Shown piece after piece: positions 1-10,151 of a stretch of 64,000 nt of DNA (within the stretch, counting starts at the first letter, position 1; each line of letters opens with the position of its first letter). Position numbers and translations under genes: made by a program. This DNA comes from Yponomeuta sedellus (Eukaryota; Arthropoda; Insecta; Lepidoptera; Yponomeutidae). Under the pieces are notes generated by a model. The model saw nothing but the letters and a program-made list of their open reading frames with translations. It was not told where the DNA came from and did no database searches. The DNA lies in assembly GCA_934045075.1 (NCBI GenBank), contig OW203722.1, positions 8,401,303 through 8,465,302 of the forward strand, in the 5' to 3' direction.

Positions 1-5
1 AAGTT

Positions 6-1565
6 TCATAACATCACATTCAGTTTATTTACAAACTCTTTATGTTTGATAGAGCTTAAAGGTTTAGTAAGCACATCAGCAATCATCATTTCAGTCTGTA
101 AATACTCAATGTTAATACAGTTATTCCTTATCAAATCCTTAACATAATGATAACGAATGTCGATGTGCTTGCTCCTCTTGTGACAGTATTCACGAGCCTC
201 TAGTAACTTATGTGCGCTTTGATTGTCATTCATCACAGTTATATCTAAGGTAGAGTTCAGAACCTCTGAAATAAACCCTTTTATAAACATCAAATCCTTA
301 CACACATCAGTAATGGCTAGGTACTCAGCCTCCGTACTAGATAGTGCTACACAACGCTGTTTGCGTGATTCCCAATTCACAACGTTGTTTCCCAGCTTAA
401 CAACAAAGCCTGTGTATGACTTCCTGTCGGTAGAGTCATTTCCCCAGTCCGCGTCAGTGTAAGCAGACAAATTCAATCCATCAGACTTTATTACATATAA
501 AGAATAATCAATTGTGCCTGCCAGATAACGCAAGATGCGCTTAGCTGCTTGCCAATGACTCAAATCAAACCCACTACTAAATTGGCTTAATTGACTGCAA
601 GCATACGAGATGTCGGGCCTTGTACATACGCTTAAATACATAAGACTACCCAGTAGTTGCCTGTAGTTATACACATCATCGTTCAACACAACACTAGGTT
701 TACATAACTTACTTCCTACAGACATAGGAGTAGAAACATGTTTACAATCCGACATACCAAAGCGCACTAATATTCTCTTAATATACTCGGACTGATTTAA
801 CTTAAGAATGCCCTTGTATTTATCCCGAATTACATTAATGCCCAAACAACTTTTCAATGTTCCTAAATTTTTAACATCAAAATCTCTTTGCAATAATTTT
901 AACAATTTATCTTTACTTGGGCTATTTTTTGTAAAGAATAAATAAAAATCATCTACATATAGGGCTATGATTATAAAATCATTATGAGTCCTTTTTGTAT
1001 ACACACATGGCTCTGATGCAGTTTGACAATATCCATTACTTATCAACAACTCATTAACTTTAGAATTCCAAAGCCTACTGGCCTGCTTGAGCCCATAAAT
1101 TGACTTTAACAATAAACAAACCTTATTATTATCACAACCAAACCCTTCCGGTTGTTCCATCAAAATTGTTTCAGTTAATTCAGCATTTAAGAAAGCACTG
1201 GTGACGTCTAAGTGCTCCATCTCTAAATCTAGCTCATTTGCTATTGAAAACAATATTCGCATAGTGGAGTGTCGTACGACAGGGGAAAAAGTTTCACTTT
1301 AATCAATTCCTGGCTTCTGACTAAAACCCCTCGCGACTAAACGCGCCTTAAACCTTTCGAAATTCCCAGAAGCATCAAACTTCTTCTTGAAGACCCATTT
1401 ACATTTAATTATGTTACCCCCTTTTGGTCTATCAATTAATTTCCATGTGCCATTTGAAATAAAGGCGGCATACTCACACTTCATAGCAGATTGCCATTCC
1501 TTGGCATCTAGCGAGCTCATGGCCTCACTGTAGGACAGTGGTTCATCATGATTCTGGACCATCAT
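6..1565 (-). pseudogene. copia reverse transcriptase and RNase H, one premature stop
   Basis: The region 1299-1565 (SLDAKEWQSAMKCE, CKWVFKKKFDASG, KARLVARGFSQ) and the region 6-1262 are in the same frame, separated by the stop at 1299-1301. RT motifs include LDVTSAFLNAEL, SIYGLKQASRLW and the catalytic YVDD box. RNase H follows with AYTDADWGND and ALSSTEAEYLA. The reading ends at position 6 after VLTKPLSS, the usual copia C-terminus, so coding is complete to the left edge except for the nonsense change. Confidence 0.9.
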
Positions 1566-2232
1566 AGATCACAGAGCGAGTAGTACGCACAGGACGGGTA
1601 CTAGTAGCGGCAGGTAACTCTACCTCGGCGCGCGGTACATCTTCCCCTCCAACTGAGCTCTCGCACGGCGACAGTGACGTCACGCACTCGCCAAGCGCAG
1701 ACGGCTCTGCGTCACTCGACTCGTGGTCGCTCCCTGTACGGAAATCTTCATCTGAAATTGATAAATTATTCATTTTATTATTCGATTCCATACTATCATC
1801 ATTACAAATATTGTCTGAAATGTTACTCTCATTCACATTCAATTCATATAAATTCATATTATTATTAAATTGATTACTATCATTCATCAAAATAATATCA
1901 TCACTAATATCACAGTCAGTTTCAGGTCTGTCTTTATAAAATGTTCTCTCTAAAAATGTTACATTCCGGGCTAACAAAACTTTCTTAGGATTCAGGGAAT
2001 CAGCCAAACGATATCCCTTCACAGTCTCACTGTATCCCACAAAGATATACTTTTTACTTTTAGGATCCAATTTCCGACGCTTTTGAGGTGGCACCAGAGC
2101 GTAGGCAATGCAACCGAATACACGGAGGTGACCAAGTTCCACCTTATTACCTCCTCTGGAATCTGTCCCCCTAGGGATGCAGTAGGCGATCGATTCTTTA
2201 AATAAACTGCAGTGGCCACTGCTTCTGCCCAA
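1546..2232 (-). pseudogene. copia integrase C-terminus and acidic linker
   Basis: Contains the conserved post-integrase motif (FGCIAYALVPPQKRRKLDPK, then YIFVGYSETVKGYRL) followed by a long Asn/Ser/Asp-rich linker. It overlaps the integrase segment in a different frame and is followed, in yet another frame, by the RT start (YSEAMSSLDAKEWQSAMKCE). It has no independent function. Confidence 0.75.
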
Positions 2233-3221
2233 TACCTTCTACACAACCCAGATTCCATCAGCATGCATCTCGCCTTATCCATGAGCGTTCTCCGCTCTGC
2301 AACGCCATTTTGCTCTGGACAATATGGAACAGTGGTCTGATGGATTATGCCTTCCTTCCTAAGAAAAGAAGCAAACTGTTCATTAACAAATTCTCCACCA
2401 TTGTCTGTTCGGAGACGCTTTATCTTGTAATCAGTTTGCTTTTCGACTTCTGCTTTAAAACAAATAAAATTGGATAATACCTCTGATTTACTCCTTAAGA
2501 AGTATCCAAAGGACTTTCGCGTATAGTCATCAGTAAATGACAAGAAGTATCTCGCACCACCCGAGCTATCCTCCTGCATCGGGCCGCACAAGTCAGAATG
2601 CACGAGTTCCAGCGGCTTGTCTGCTCTTCCGGTGTTGCCTTTGGGAAACGGCTGAGCTGTCAGCTTCCCCTCAAGACAGGGTACACAACCCTCAGGTTCA
2701 GGTTGATTCTGAAATACTACACCAATAGCATTAGCCCTCAAAGAACACAAACTCCTATAATTCATGTGGCCTTGACGCTTATGCCATAGTTCAACTGGCA
2801 AACATGGATTAGCAACTGCGGCACTCACTGTCTCCTGCCTATCCTGCAGGAGCATGGAATGCTCCTTATTGTGCACATACTTCATTGCAAAACCCTCCAA
2901 TTTATACATACCATTTACTAACTGAGCAGAAGCCATTAAATTCCCGGAATTGTCAATAATAAAACAACCTCCCCGGTCAAATCTAACACTAAAACCACTA
3001 TTTACTAATTTACTCACAGATATGAGATTTGTGGTCAGCTGTGGGACATACAAAATATCAGAGAAAGTTCTTACCTCACTTCCAAATTTGAAGCATACTT
3101 CTCCTTCGCCTACTACCAATAACTTATCATTATTAGCTACAGTAACTTGCTTTTGCTTACTATTACACTGGCTATTCTTATAGTCTTTAAACTTAGCCAT
3201 CACTTCCTTTTTGTTGCGCAT
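2019..3221 (-). pseudogene. copia protease end and integrase
   Basis: A 400-codon open stretch. After the protease remnant comes an HHCC zinc-binding domain (WHKRQGHMNYRSL, then CVPCLEGK). The catalytic core has D (HSDLCGPM), D (LRTDNGGEF) and E (QNGVAERRTL) in DDE spacing. In live elements it inserts the cDNA into the genome. The C-terminal part shifts frame near 2150 and continues in the 1546-2232 segment (HLRVFGCIAYALVP, KLDPKSKKYIFVGYS), the usual copia integrase tail. Confidence 0.88.
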
Positions 3222-3580
3222 GTGTGATGTAGCTCCTGAGTCGACAACCAGTCGGCTTGTTGATGGACGAGAAGCGCGGCCACAATGTTGGACTGATCAC
3301 TGCTGTTTACTTGTTTGTCCCGTTTGTATTTGAAGCATTTCGATTTCATGTGGCCCACACGCTTGCAGTAGTGGCATGTGATCGTCTTTCTCTTCTTCGA
3401 TACAAACGCACAAGCAGTGCCCCCGTTGGTGTTCAATTTTCTGTGCTCTTCCTGCAAAAGCCGCGCACGTACCATCTCACTACAAAGCGACCCAGTTAAG
3501 CAGGCAGTCTCTAGGCTAGACACTATCAAATTCAGCTGGCAAACCGGATAGCAGCAGCTCGGCGACCTCACCATCTTCAA
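3200..3580 (-). pseudogene. copia gag C-terminus (CCHC zinc knuckle) and protease active site
   Basis: Contains the knuckle CHYCKRVGHMKSKC, a CX2CX4HX4C nucleic-acid-binding motif. Just downstream, across the next frame change, the minus strand around 3225-3250 reads VVDSGATSHM, the copia aspartic protease active site (DSGA). The segment links gag and integrase and is frameshifted on both sides. Confidence 0.8.
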
Positions 3581-4058
3581 TCACCTTACCAATGTCAGGA
3601 AGCTGTTGCACAAGTGTCATTATATTTTCAATATAGGCCGACATGTTCTCATGCTGTCTGTAGTCTGCTCTGTGCAACTGACGAAGCAGCAAAACTCGTC
3701 GATACAAGCCTTTATCTTCGAAAATACATGCTAACTTTTCCCAAGCTTCCTTAGCGGTGGTTGCAAGCCTTACATATAGATATAGTTGAGGCTTTACGGC
3801 CAAGCAAATGCGTGCCAACGCTAGTTGGTCACACACAGCGTCCACGCGGTTTCCAAGCACGACGTCCCACAAACCTTCCAGTGTTAGCATCATCCGCATG
3901 GCAAATTTCCATATATTGTAATTCTGTACGCCCTCTAGTTTTTCAATTTGTGAAGCAGTTCCCATTTTATTAAAAAACAGGCACCGGCGCGGTAGCGAGG
4001 GTAGGTTGCTCACCACGGCCATCTTGATGAACTTGTTGAACGGGTAACACGTTGCCAC
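3516..4058 (-). pseudogene. copia gag, N-terminal part
   Basis: An open stretch of 180 codons. The segment from MGTASQIEKLEGVQNYNIWK onward has the usual copia gag opening (a short leader, then KLEG..NY..WK..M and a LWDVV motif), followed by a helical region typical of the UBN2/gag family. The true start is probably the internal Met near 3964 rather than the first ATG. The frame is lost around 3540 and continues in another frame as the CCHC segment. In an intact element this protein packages the RNA into particles; here it is broken. Confidence 0.8.
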
Positions 4059-4996
4059 GTTGACCTTGTCCTTCCAGTGCCATTGCCAAATCTCCTTGTA
4101 TTATTCTTTGTCTTCTTATCATCCAGTTATGGCCCTTTCTTCACGTCTTTTCTACTGGGACACATAACCTGTAAGCGCAGCGGTGGGGTAACCTGGTAGA
4201 CGTGAAGTGGTATAAATCTGGTTGATGGGAGCTGGCTCTTCAATAAAACAAAGACGGGAATCCTGTAGATACTTCACACTATATTACTCAGAATATATGG
4301 ACGTATTACATCGTCAAATATGAATTAACTTAAAAATAACTAGGGACAGCCATGCATGCCCGGGGAGAAATTTTAGAGAGAGAGAGTGTTGCTACACTCA
4401 ACAAACGGAAACGTCAAACCGAAAAAAGATTGCCATATCAAGTTTATATTATTGCATTAAATGCGCATACATGAGACAAAATAAAGTCTCTCTAATATGA
4501 TCATCAAAATAGAACTAGTAGGACTTCCCATAAACTCAGAGAGCTGAAATTTGGTACAGAGTTAGAGTTTATAATGTCCACATAAAGGGAAAACTATAAA
4601 AACTAGGAAAATCGAAGATCTAGAGAACCTGGTGACCCTGATTAGAAAACACAAGAGCCCAATCAAACTATCATGGAGCACCTGGTTTTGTAGGTACCCT
4701 TGTGTACCCTTTAACGGCCAAGTCACACAACTTAAATAATAAAGAAATGGCAGTAAGGAACCTTAGACTTGGCACGAATTTGTCTAGATTTCATTACTTT
4801 TTAGCGGTAAACGAGCAGCTCCATCGAGACTTGGTTAGTTTTTTACAGAATGTTTTTGGTGGGATTTTTATTTTATACAATCTTTCTAATCATCCAAATT
4901 TTAAAATGTGCGTGCGAGACGCAATTCAACACGTAACACCAGTCTCGAGTGCTACCACTAAGTATCTACACTATTTCTTATCAGAACCCTTAACAG
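4059..4996. other. non-coding: copia 5' flank and distal intron 2 of gene A
   Basis: No coding signal. Contains a short AG microsatellite (about 4375-4391) and, on the + strand near 4211-4245, a TATAAAT followed by AATAAA that might belong to an LTR. From about 4890 the sequence resembles the intron 2 end in gene B (13810-13900) and gene C (46000-46080), which supports placing this inside intron 2 of gene A. Confidence 0.5.
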
Positions 4997-5299
4997 CATT
5001 TCAGGTTCGGCCCTTTTGGAGGGCCACTGTACTCTCCGGATCACAGTAACAGAAGCAGACATTGGCGTGTGGAGATGTCACATGGGAAACAAAAAGGCAG
5101 GGGTCGAGTTCCACGAGAAAATCTTCCTGAGGATCGTGCCTGAATTGGCGGCTGCCAGGCCGAACATATTAGTTGCTACCGGGCAAGAAGTCACGTTGGA
5201 ATGTGTGACGACTAGAGCGTACTTATCTTTGGTCTACTGTCGCTTTGAGCCGCCAGAAGCAGCGCCCTTTAGTATCACTTCGGATACCACAAGGGATAA
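4997..5299 (+). CDS. Ig gene A exon 3
   Basis: Acceptor TTAACAG before 4997 and donor AA|GTGAGT after 5299. The exon is 303 nt, as in B and C. It enters in phase 2 and leaves in phase 2. It encodes the E-F strands of domain 1 (HCTLRITV, IGVWRCHM) and the A-C strands of domain 2 (VTLECVTT, VYCRFEPPEA). Confidence 0.85.
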
Positions 5300-8243
5300 G
5301 TGAGTGGATTATATTCTTTGTTTTTTAATGCACTAACCCGTGCTAAGAACAATTTTAAAAACCTATTTAGAGGCTAAAAGTTCCACCCATGCCGGGATTC
5401 GATCCCGCGACCTCTATCCGTGCCACCGCTCTTTCCAACCGAGCTAAAACCTAATGTAAAAACCTAACTGCAAAGTAGGTATTTGGGGCTGCAAGTGATG
5501 CAAATTACTTCAGCCAGATGTCGCTGCCTGTACGTAATCAAATAATATTGTAAAGGGGTTCGAAATTTCACTGATGCCGGTGAGTCGCCCATTAGCTGAT
5601 TACGCTACGCATTCAACTTGCTTTTCAGCGCGGTCCTGAACAAGTACTTTTTGCCAGAAAACAAAAGCCTCGACAGAGGTGATTGTGCTGTCACTATAAT
5701 GAAGGTGGACAGCGACGACGACGGATTGTGGACCTGCGGCGCTGGATTCGAAGATGGCAAGGAGTACTATGCTGTCATTAGCCTGACAGTTGAAGGTAGA
5801 TATTTGACTGCCTCGTTGATCTAGCCGTTAAGGCGCTTAGGTACCCACTGGGGGCCGACCGTCGGTACGTCGGCCGCCGCCGTGCATTTGTACAAACTCC
5901 CTCTGTCTGGGTATATTTCCATGTTTGTGACGTCCTTGCCTGGTTACCATAGTCCAGGGTACCCTGCCATATGCCCTACCCATAGGTCCCAGTTTGGGAC
6001 CAGGCTATATACTCTAATCCTTACATATTATTTCAATAGAATGATGTAAGCACGGTAATGGTTGTTATTTGCCTCAACTTGGTAGTTGGAGGAATAGAAG
6101 GAATAGCAATACAATGGGTAATTCCAGGGGTATAACTCGCGCATATTAAATAGGCATCTCTCGCGAAGAAGATATTATTATACCATTGCATTGCGACTGA
6201 TTACTAGACTGACAGCGTGAATGAAACGACCATTGCCAGACTATTGAACAACTATGCATTTCAGAGACTCGCCCCCTAGGTCAAGTGATTGTGTTGAGTG
6301 AATGTTATTATTATTTCTTGTTGCTTTCTTATTTGTTGTAAAAAACAACGATAATGCACTTAAAAAGAGCGCAATAAGCAACGCGTTATCAACCCTTGTA
6401 TGTCCCCACTGCTGGGGCGCGGGTCTTTTCCTGCCTCGCAGGAAGGTTAGGCCATACTCCACCACGGGGGCCAAGTCCGGGTTGGTGGAGTATTGTAAGA
6501 CAGTGGCGGGCCTTACTGTCAGAAGTTATCAAGCCGCCCATAAGGCCTCTGACATGGATTAACGACTGCCATTATATGACAGCCGGCACCAACGGCTTAG
6601 CGAACCGTGCGAAGCACGGAAGCGCTTGGAAAAACGCCACTAGCGGTAGTCACGGGACGCTCACCCATCTCGTACCTGACCGCGCCTGTTGTTGCTTAAC
6701 CAAGTGATTGATTCCAATCACTCGGTTCGCCTAGGCCACGAGCGCTTCAATAACACATTCAATAATAATAAACAACGCGATTACTCGCAGTAAATGTCTC
6801 TGCTTCGGACTTTAGGTTCGAAGTAGAGACATTGGCCGCCCTAGGTCGTGTAGTCCCCGTGTTTTACTTACCTGTGTATATAATGATATTCTAATTTTCT
6901 ATGCCTGCACCTATGTCCTGCAGTGGGCATCAAATGGCTGAAGACGATGCTGATGAATATTCTATACATGTGTATCCCCCTGTCCGGATATCTACTTTTT
7001 CTTCCATTATATAATTTGGATTTATCCTTCGAGTTGCTTAGGCGTAAAATACGCATAAAATACGTGGGGCGGAAAATACGCGGCGCTTTCTAGAGAGTTA
7101 CAGACCACACCCGGAACCGGCGTGCGTGCAAGCAACGACTTACGCACGTTGATGAAGCGAAGGTGATCTGTCAGGATCGTGGCAAGTGGCAGTCCTTGGT
7201 CTCTGCCTACCACTCTGGGATACAGGCGTGAGGTGATGTTATGTTATGTGTTACAGACCACAGTCTCTGCGCCTGATTTGTGGTCGCTCTGTGACTATAT
7301 TAGGCTTCTCAGGGCGTGGGTCACACAGATAGGACGTACCTTTCTGTGCGGCCCATGCCCTGAGCCTAGTGACATACATCACTCATTTGTACAGCACTAC
7401 AGCAATATTTGCCTAGTGCACAGTACAGTTTTTTTAAAACCTATTTAGAGGCTAAAAATTCCACCCATACCGGGACTCGAACCCGCGACCTCTGGCTAAT
7501 CGTGCCAGCGCTCTCCCAACTGAGCTAATGAGCAAGTACTGGCATCAGTGAAATTTTGAACCACTTTACAATATTCTATATGTATTACAGCGACAGCGAC
7601 ATCAGATACAATACAATTTTAGCCTCTAAATGTGTCCTACGCACGGGTTAGTGCAACAAAAAGAATATAATATTGTTTTTTATTTGTGGAGACCGCGACT
7701 CGGCAAACGTAGTGTAGGACGCCCTCCGACTAGGTGGGATGACGATCTGCGAAAAACTGCAGGCAGATGCCGGATGCGGCAAGCTGAAGACAGGGCGCTA
7801 TGGCGCTCATTAGGGGAGGACTATGACCAGCAGTGGACTAATACAGCCTGACGACGACGACTGTTTTTAGTTACCTAATCCTCTTCTTTAGGTGCTATAC
7901 AAACTAACAAACAAGTTTAACCTACGCCTCTGCTTGTTCTAAAACAGGACTGTATACCCTGTCGACAGCGTCGGCGACCTGGGGCATCGTATTGGGAGTA
8001 GTTTCTGCTATGATCTTCTCCATCTTGATCGGACTGATCGGGTTCAAGAAACGAAGTGCAGTCTGGAGCAGAAGGGTTTCGGAGGAGATTGAGATACCAG
8101 AGCTGGCGCTTGGGGCGTCCTATCCAACGACCCACCAAACGACTCCGCAGCCGCAGCCGGAACTCAGAGCTGGTTGGCCTAACCCGGAAGTGGTCATAGA
8201 CCCGCCTACTGATACTCCTGAGGTGTCGTCGCCGTCCGAATAG
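4997..8243 (+). CDS. Ig gene A (partial: exons 3-5), two-Ig-domain type I membrane protein
   Basis: Three exons joined by consensus introns: 4997-5299, 5629-5795, 7969-8243. Phases are 2 into exon 3, 2 between 3 and 4, and 1 between 4 and 5. They encode the back half of Ig domain 1 (EADIGVWRCHMG), Ig domain 2 (VTLEC, LVYCRF, GDCAVTI, DDGLWTCGAGF), a transmembrane helix (IVLGVVSAMIFSILIGLIGF) and a tail of about 60 residues rich in Pro, Thr and Glu that ends in SSPSE. Exons 1-2 (signal peptide, start of domain 1) are not in the window; a copia relic occupies the intron before exon 3. It is the most diverged of the three paralogues. Family name not recognised; the fold (four Cys per domain, DxGxWxC) suggests a cell-surface or immune-type receptor. 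That function is inference. Confidence 0.8.
5305..5600 (-). repeat. tRNA-like short interspersed repeat in intron 3 of gene A
   Basis: A tRNA-like core at 5385-5448 (minus; B box GGGATCGAATCCCGG-like) flanked by the TTTAGAGGCTAAAA tail. A body segment of the same family follows at about 5460-5596 in + orientation, so the copy is rearranged. It ends just before the exon 4 branch/acceptor region. Confidence 0.7.
5629..5795 (+). CDS. Ig gene A exon 4
   Basis: Acceptor TTTTCAG before 5629 and donor G|GTAGAT after 5795. The exon is 167 nt, as in B and C. It encodes the second half of Ig domain 2: LNKYFLPENKS, GDCAVTIMKV, DDGLWTCGAGF, YAVISLTVEG. Both cysteines and the Trp of the DxGxWxC signature are present. 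Confidence 0.88.
6384..6747 (+). repeat. GTTATCAACCC/AGCGCTT interspersed element (about 360 bp)
   Basis: One of several copies: 17895-18267 minus, 24018-24379 +, about 30800-31209 minus, longer forms at 20826-21350 and 57700-58222. It starts CGTTATCAACCC and ends CCACGAGCGCTT. The open frame of about 103 codons in most copies is repeat-derived, not a host gene. The GCCGGC-TGTCATATAATGGC segment is seen at many lepidopteran LINE/SINE 3' ends. Confidence 0.8.
7308..7364 (+). repeat. hairpin-forming repeat segment, copy 1
   Basis: CTCAGGGCGTGGGTCACACAG pairs with CTGTGCGGCCCATGCCCTGAG around a loop of about 15 nt, with three wobble or mismatch positions. The arms are identical in the second copy at 50141-50196. 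It looks like a miRNA precursor in shape, but there is no expression evidence. Confidence 0.5.
7463..7533 (-). repeat. tRNA-like repeat core in intron 4 of gene A
   Basis: Same family as 31850-31920. Acceptor-, D-, anticodon- and T-arm-like segments are present but altered, with an extra base in the anticodon region and ATGAGC for ATGGGC. Flanked by TTTAGAGGCTAAAAATT. Not a functional tRNA gene. Confidence 0.75.
7690..7855 (+). pseudogene. RTE-type LINE C-terminal fragment
   Basis: Reads WRPRLGKRSVGRPPTRWDDD, then RALWRSLGEDYDQQW, the C-terminal end of the LINE protein seen nearly whole at 54200-57152. The 3' end is ACAGCCTGACGACGACGA. Strongly 5'-truncated, as usual for LINE insertions. Confidence 0.85.
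7969..8243 (+). CDS. Ig gene A exon 5 (transmembrane and cytoplasmic tail)
   Basis: Acceptor GTCGACAG before 7969 (the same motif in B and C), stop TAG at 8241-8243. It encodes a helix of about 22 hydrophobic residues followed by KKR (stop-transfer), then a tail with TTPQPQPE and a final SSPSE. The tail is longer than in B and C because those copies are frameshifted before this peptide. Confidence 0.85.
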
Positions 8244-8460
8244 ATTGTTATTGCTTCTACCATTCAGAAGTTCTAAGTTTAAGTGAAATTAAATCTTGTT
8301 AACAGATCATATTATAAGCCACTTGCATACTCTTTGGTCAACTTGCACTACTTCTTGTGGCTTAAGAGTCTTACCTATAGTAAAATTGTTCATTCATTAT
8401 TCAATTTAAAGTGACATTTAAGAGGTGATCCAAGTCAGCTTTAATAGGAGTATATTATTT
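8244..8460 (+). other. conserved 3' UTR/3' flank of gene A
   Basis: Close match to 32430-32680 (B) and 61740-61960 (C), including AGTTCTAAGTTTAAGTGAAA and the CTTGTTAACAGATCATA segment. No clear poly(A) signal could be assigned. Confidence 0.5.
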
Positions 8461-8858
8461 TATTAATGCACTAACCCGTGCTCAGGACAAATTTTTAAAA
8501 CCTACTTAGAGGCTGAAAATACCACCCATGCCGGGATTGATTCGAACCCGTGATCCCTCTGGCTATCCGTGCCAGCGCTCTTTCCACCTGAACTAATGGG
8601 CGACTCACCGGCATCAGTAAAATTTTGAACCTCTTTACTATATTCTCTGTATTACGTACAGTTCAGCCAGATGTCGCTGCTTGTGCGTAATACAGAGAAT
8701 ATTGTAAAGGGGTTCGAAATTTCACTGATGCCGGTGAGTCACCCATTAGCTCAGTTGGAAAGAGCACTGGCACGGATAGCCAGAGGTTGTGGGTTCGAAT
8801 CCCGGCATGGGTGGAATTTTTGGCCTCTAAATAGGTTTTTAGTATGAGTAGTCGGGTA
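8460..8858. repeat. head-to-head pair of tRNA-like repeats (large palindrome)
   Basis: A minus copy (tRNA-like core 8524-8601) is followed by a + copy (core 8741-8812) with the 5' bodies facing each other around about 8657-8684. The two halves pair over roughly 170 bp. They carry the shared TTTAGAGGCT tail and the TCACCGGCATCAGT body. Confidence 0.8.
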
Positions 8859-9070
8859 AAATCTTGGTATCTAGTCCCTACAGTTAATAGTTTCTTATAT
8901 TCTATTGATATTAATTTCGTAATTCAATAATTCCTTTGTGTTCTGTCCAATAATTATTATTCGTCAGTGTGAGTCAAGCATTTTCTTATTTATTTTTCTT
9001 GTCATAAAACTACTTACAGTGTTATATCTATTTAAAATGTATAATTCTTAAAATAAAAGCAATAAATACA

Positions 9071-9222
9071 CTAATAGCTTGGGTGATTTAGCAAAGCTGC
9101 TAACCTCTCCATGTTGACGGCATACACTGAGTGACTTGCTATCACATTTCTGTTTACCTGTAGTGTGTTGTAGAACTCTTCCATAGTCAGCCTGTCATCG
9201 ATTGATGGCGATGTCAGGCTGA
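9071..9222 (-). CDS. terminal exon of an unrecognised minus-strand gene (copy near gene A)
   Basis: Minus strand: a pyrimidine-rich acceptor TTTTTTCCAG, then 2 nt plus 49 codons and TAG. The protein end reads DDRLTMEEFYNTLQ, NRNVIASHSVYAVNMERL and LNHPSY. A minus-strand AATAAA lies about 80 nt beyond the stop, near 8990. The same peptide is encoded near gene B (34162-34314) with one replacement and one silent change over the shared core, so it is conserved as protein. It converges on gene A. The exon start lies in a 16-bp foldback (9185-9200 with 9109... equivalent arm 9209-9224), which replaced the sequence seen in B. Product unknown; upstream exons not found. Confidence 0.55.
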
Positions 9223-9229
9223 CTGGAAA

Positions 9230-10150
9230 AAAATCGCTATAGAACTCCGAAGTAAGGAATATGATACATTTTAGAAACTCCTTCTCATGGTAAAAGCTTT
9301 TAATATTATGCCATATAAATAGAGGTATGCGTTTGAGACTAAATGAAGCGCTCTGGTAATTAACTCAAGGTATTTTGTCTTTATAGCTTAGTAACTTTAA
9401 ATGCCAGAGCATTCTGTTTTACATAGGTACACTGGCATTGGTACACTGACCCTTCCCTCTATTCTGTCTCCCTGGGGGTCATAAGTGCCGGCTGAGTTCC
9501 TTAGTCACATACCCTCACAGGTCATATTGTCGTTAGTGTTGCGATTTTGTAGCTTTAGTAAAATTAAAGTTCTGAACTTAAATACGTAATTTAAATAACA
9601 GCAATAGTTTTACCTGATTATTATATTAATAAATCCATTAGGAAATATAAAATATTTAAAAAAGGTTTAGCTCTTTATTAAGAAATTAACTTATCCTCCA
9701 TTTCCAGAAATAAACTTATTGCTTAATGATTCGCGATACTCATACCTACATAGTTTTATATTAAACGGGTCTAATCTCGATAAGGTAATACGTTTTCCTA
9801 GTTGTTGATAATTTAAGTAGCAGATAACAAATACGAGACGAAAGTGCTCAAAGATGACCAAGTGAGGATACAACCGTTTAGCTCAGAAGATACGGAAGTA
9901 GTGAAATAGCTAAAAGCTAGGAACACGTGTTTTGTACGTATAAGCTCAAACAAGAACGTAGTTTTCGCGTCGTCCTTAAGATTGTCCACCTTTCCACAAG
10001 TAGGTAGGTCTAAAAACTGGAGGGACTAAAAATAGAGGGACTAAAACTGCTAAAGACAATACAATCCAACTGGGCCCGTCCACTTCGTCAAAGGGGTCAA
10101 TCATCGGATCCAACTTGGCTGGGCAGCATTCGGGAAACTTACAAGTCTTT
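9230..10150. other. A downstream block, no coding signal
   Basis: 9340-9540 matches 36130-36340 (B) and 62510-62680 (C). 9550-10075 matches 37800-38405 (B). A has lost the roughly 1.4 kb that separate these parts in B. 10060-10150 is a scrap of LINE 3' coding sequence (TTGGCTGGGCAGCATTCGG), longer in B at 38532-39045. Confidence 0.6.
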
Positions 10151-10151
10151 T

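Larger units (their letters stand above)
1..4090 (-). mobile_element. Ty1/copia-type LTR retrotransposon, decayed, 3' end off the window
   Basis: Read on the minus strand the order is gag, CCHC knuckle, protease, integrase, reverse transcriptase, RNase H, which is the copia order (integrase before RT). At least four frame changes (near 3540, 3210, 2150 and 1555) and one premature stop at 1299-1301 make it non-coding. The RNase H end reaches position 6, so the 3' LTR lies outside the window. I could not delimit a 5' LTR; 4059-4330 should contain 5' UTR and perhaps LTR. It sits in antisense orientation in what should be intron 2 of Ig gene A. Confidence 0.9.
5796..7968 (+). other. intron 4 of gene A, filled with repeats
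   Basis: Carries the conserved TTGTTGTAAAAAACAAC foldback also present at 21820 and 59110, a 364-bp interspersed repeat, a hairpin repeat at 7285-7430, a tRNA-like repeat at 7430-7640 and a LINE 3' tail at 7690-7855. About 6780-7020 resembles intron 4 of gene C near 59200-59370. No host coding sequence seen. Confidence 0.6.

Noticed and set aside
4211..4246. TATAAAT and AATAAA as a + strand LTR promoter/poly(A) pair
   Set aside because: The copia element reads on the minus strand and I could not find matching LTR ends; left as an unresolved note.
6396..6707. 103-codon protein gene (MYVPTAGARV...)
   Set aside because: Occurs in every copy of an interspersed element with target duplications on both strands; it is repeat sequence.
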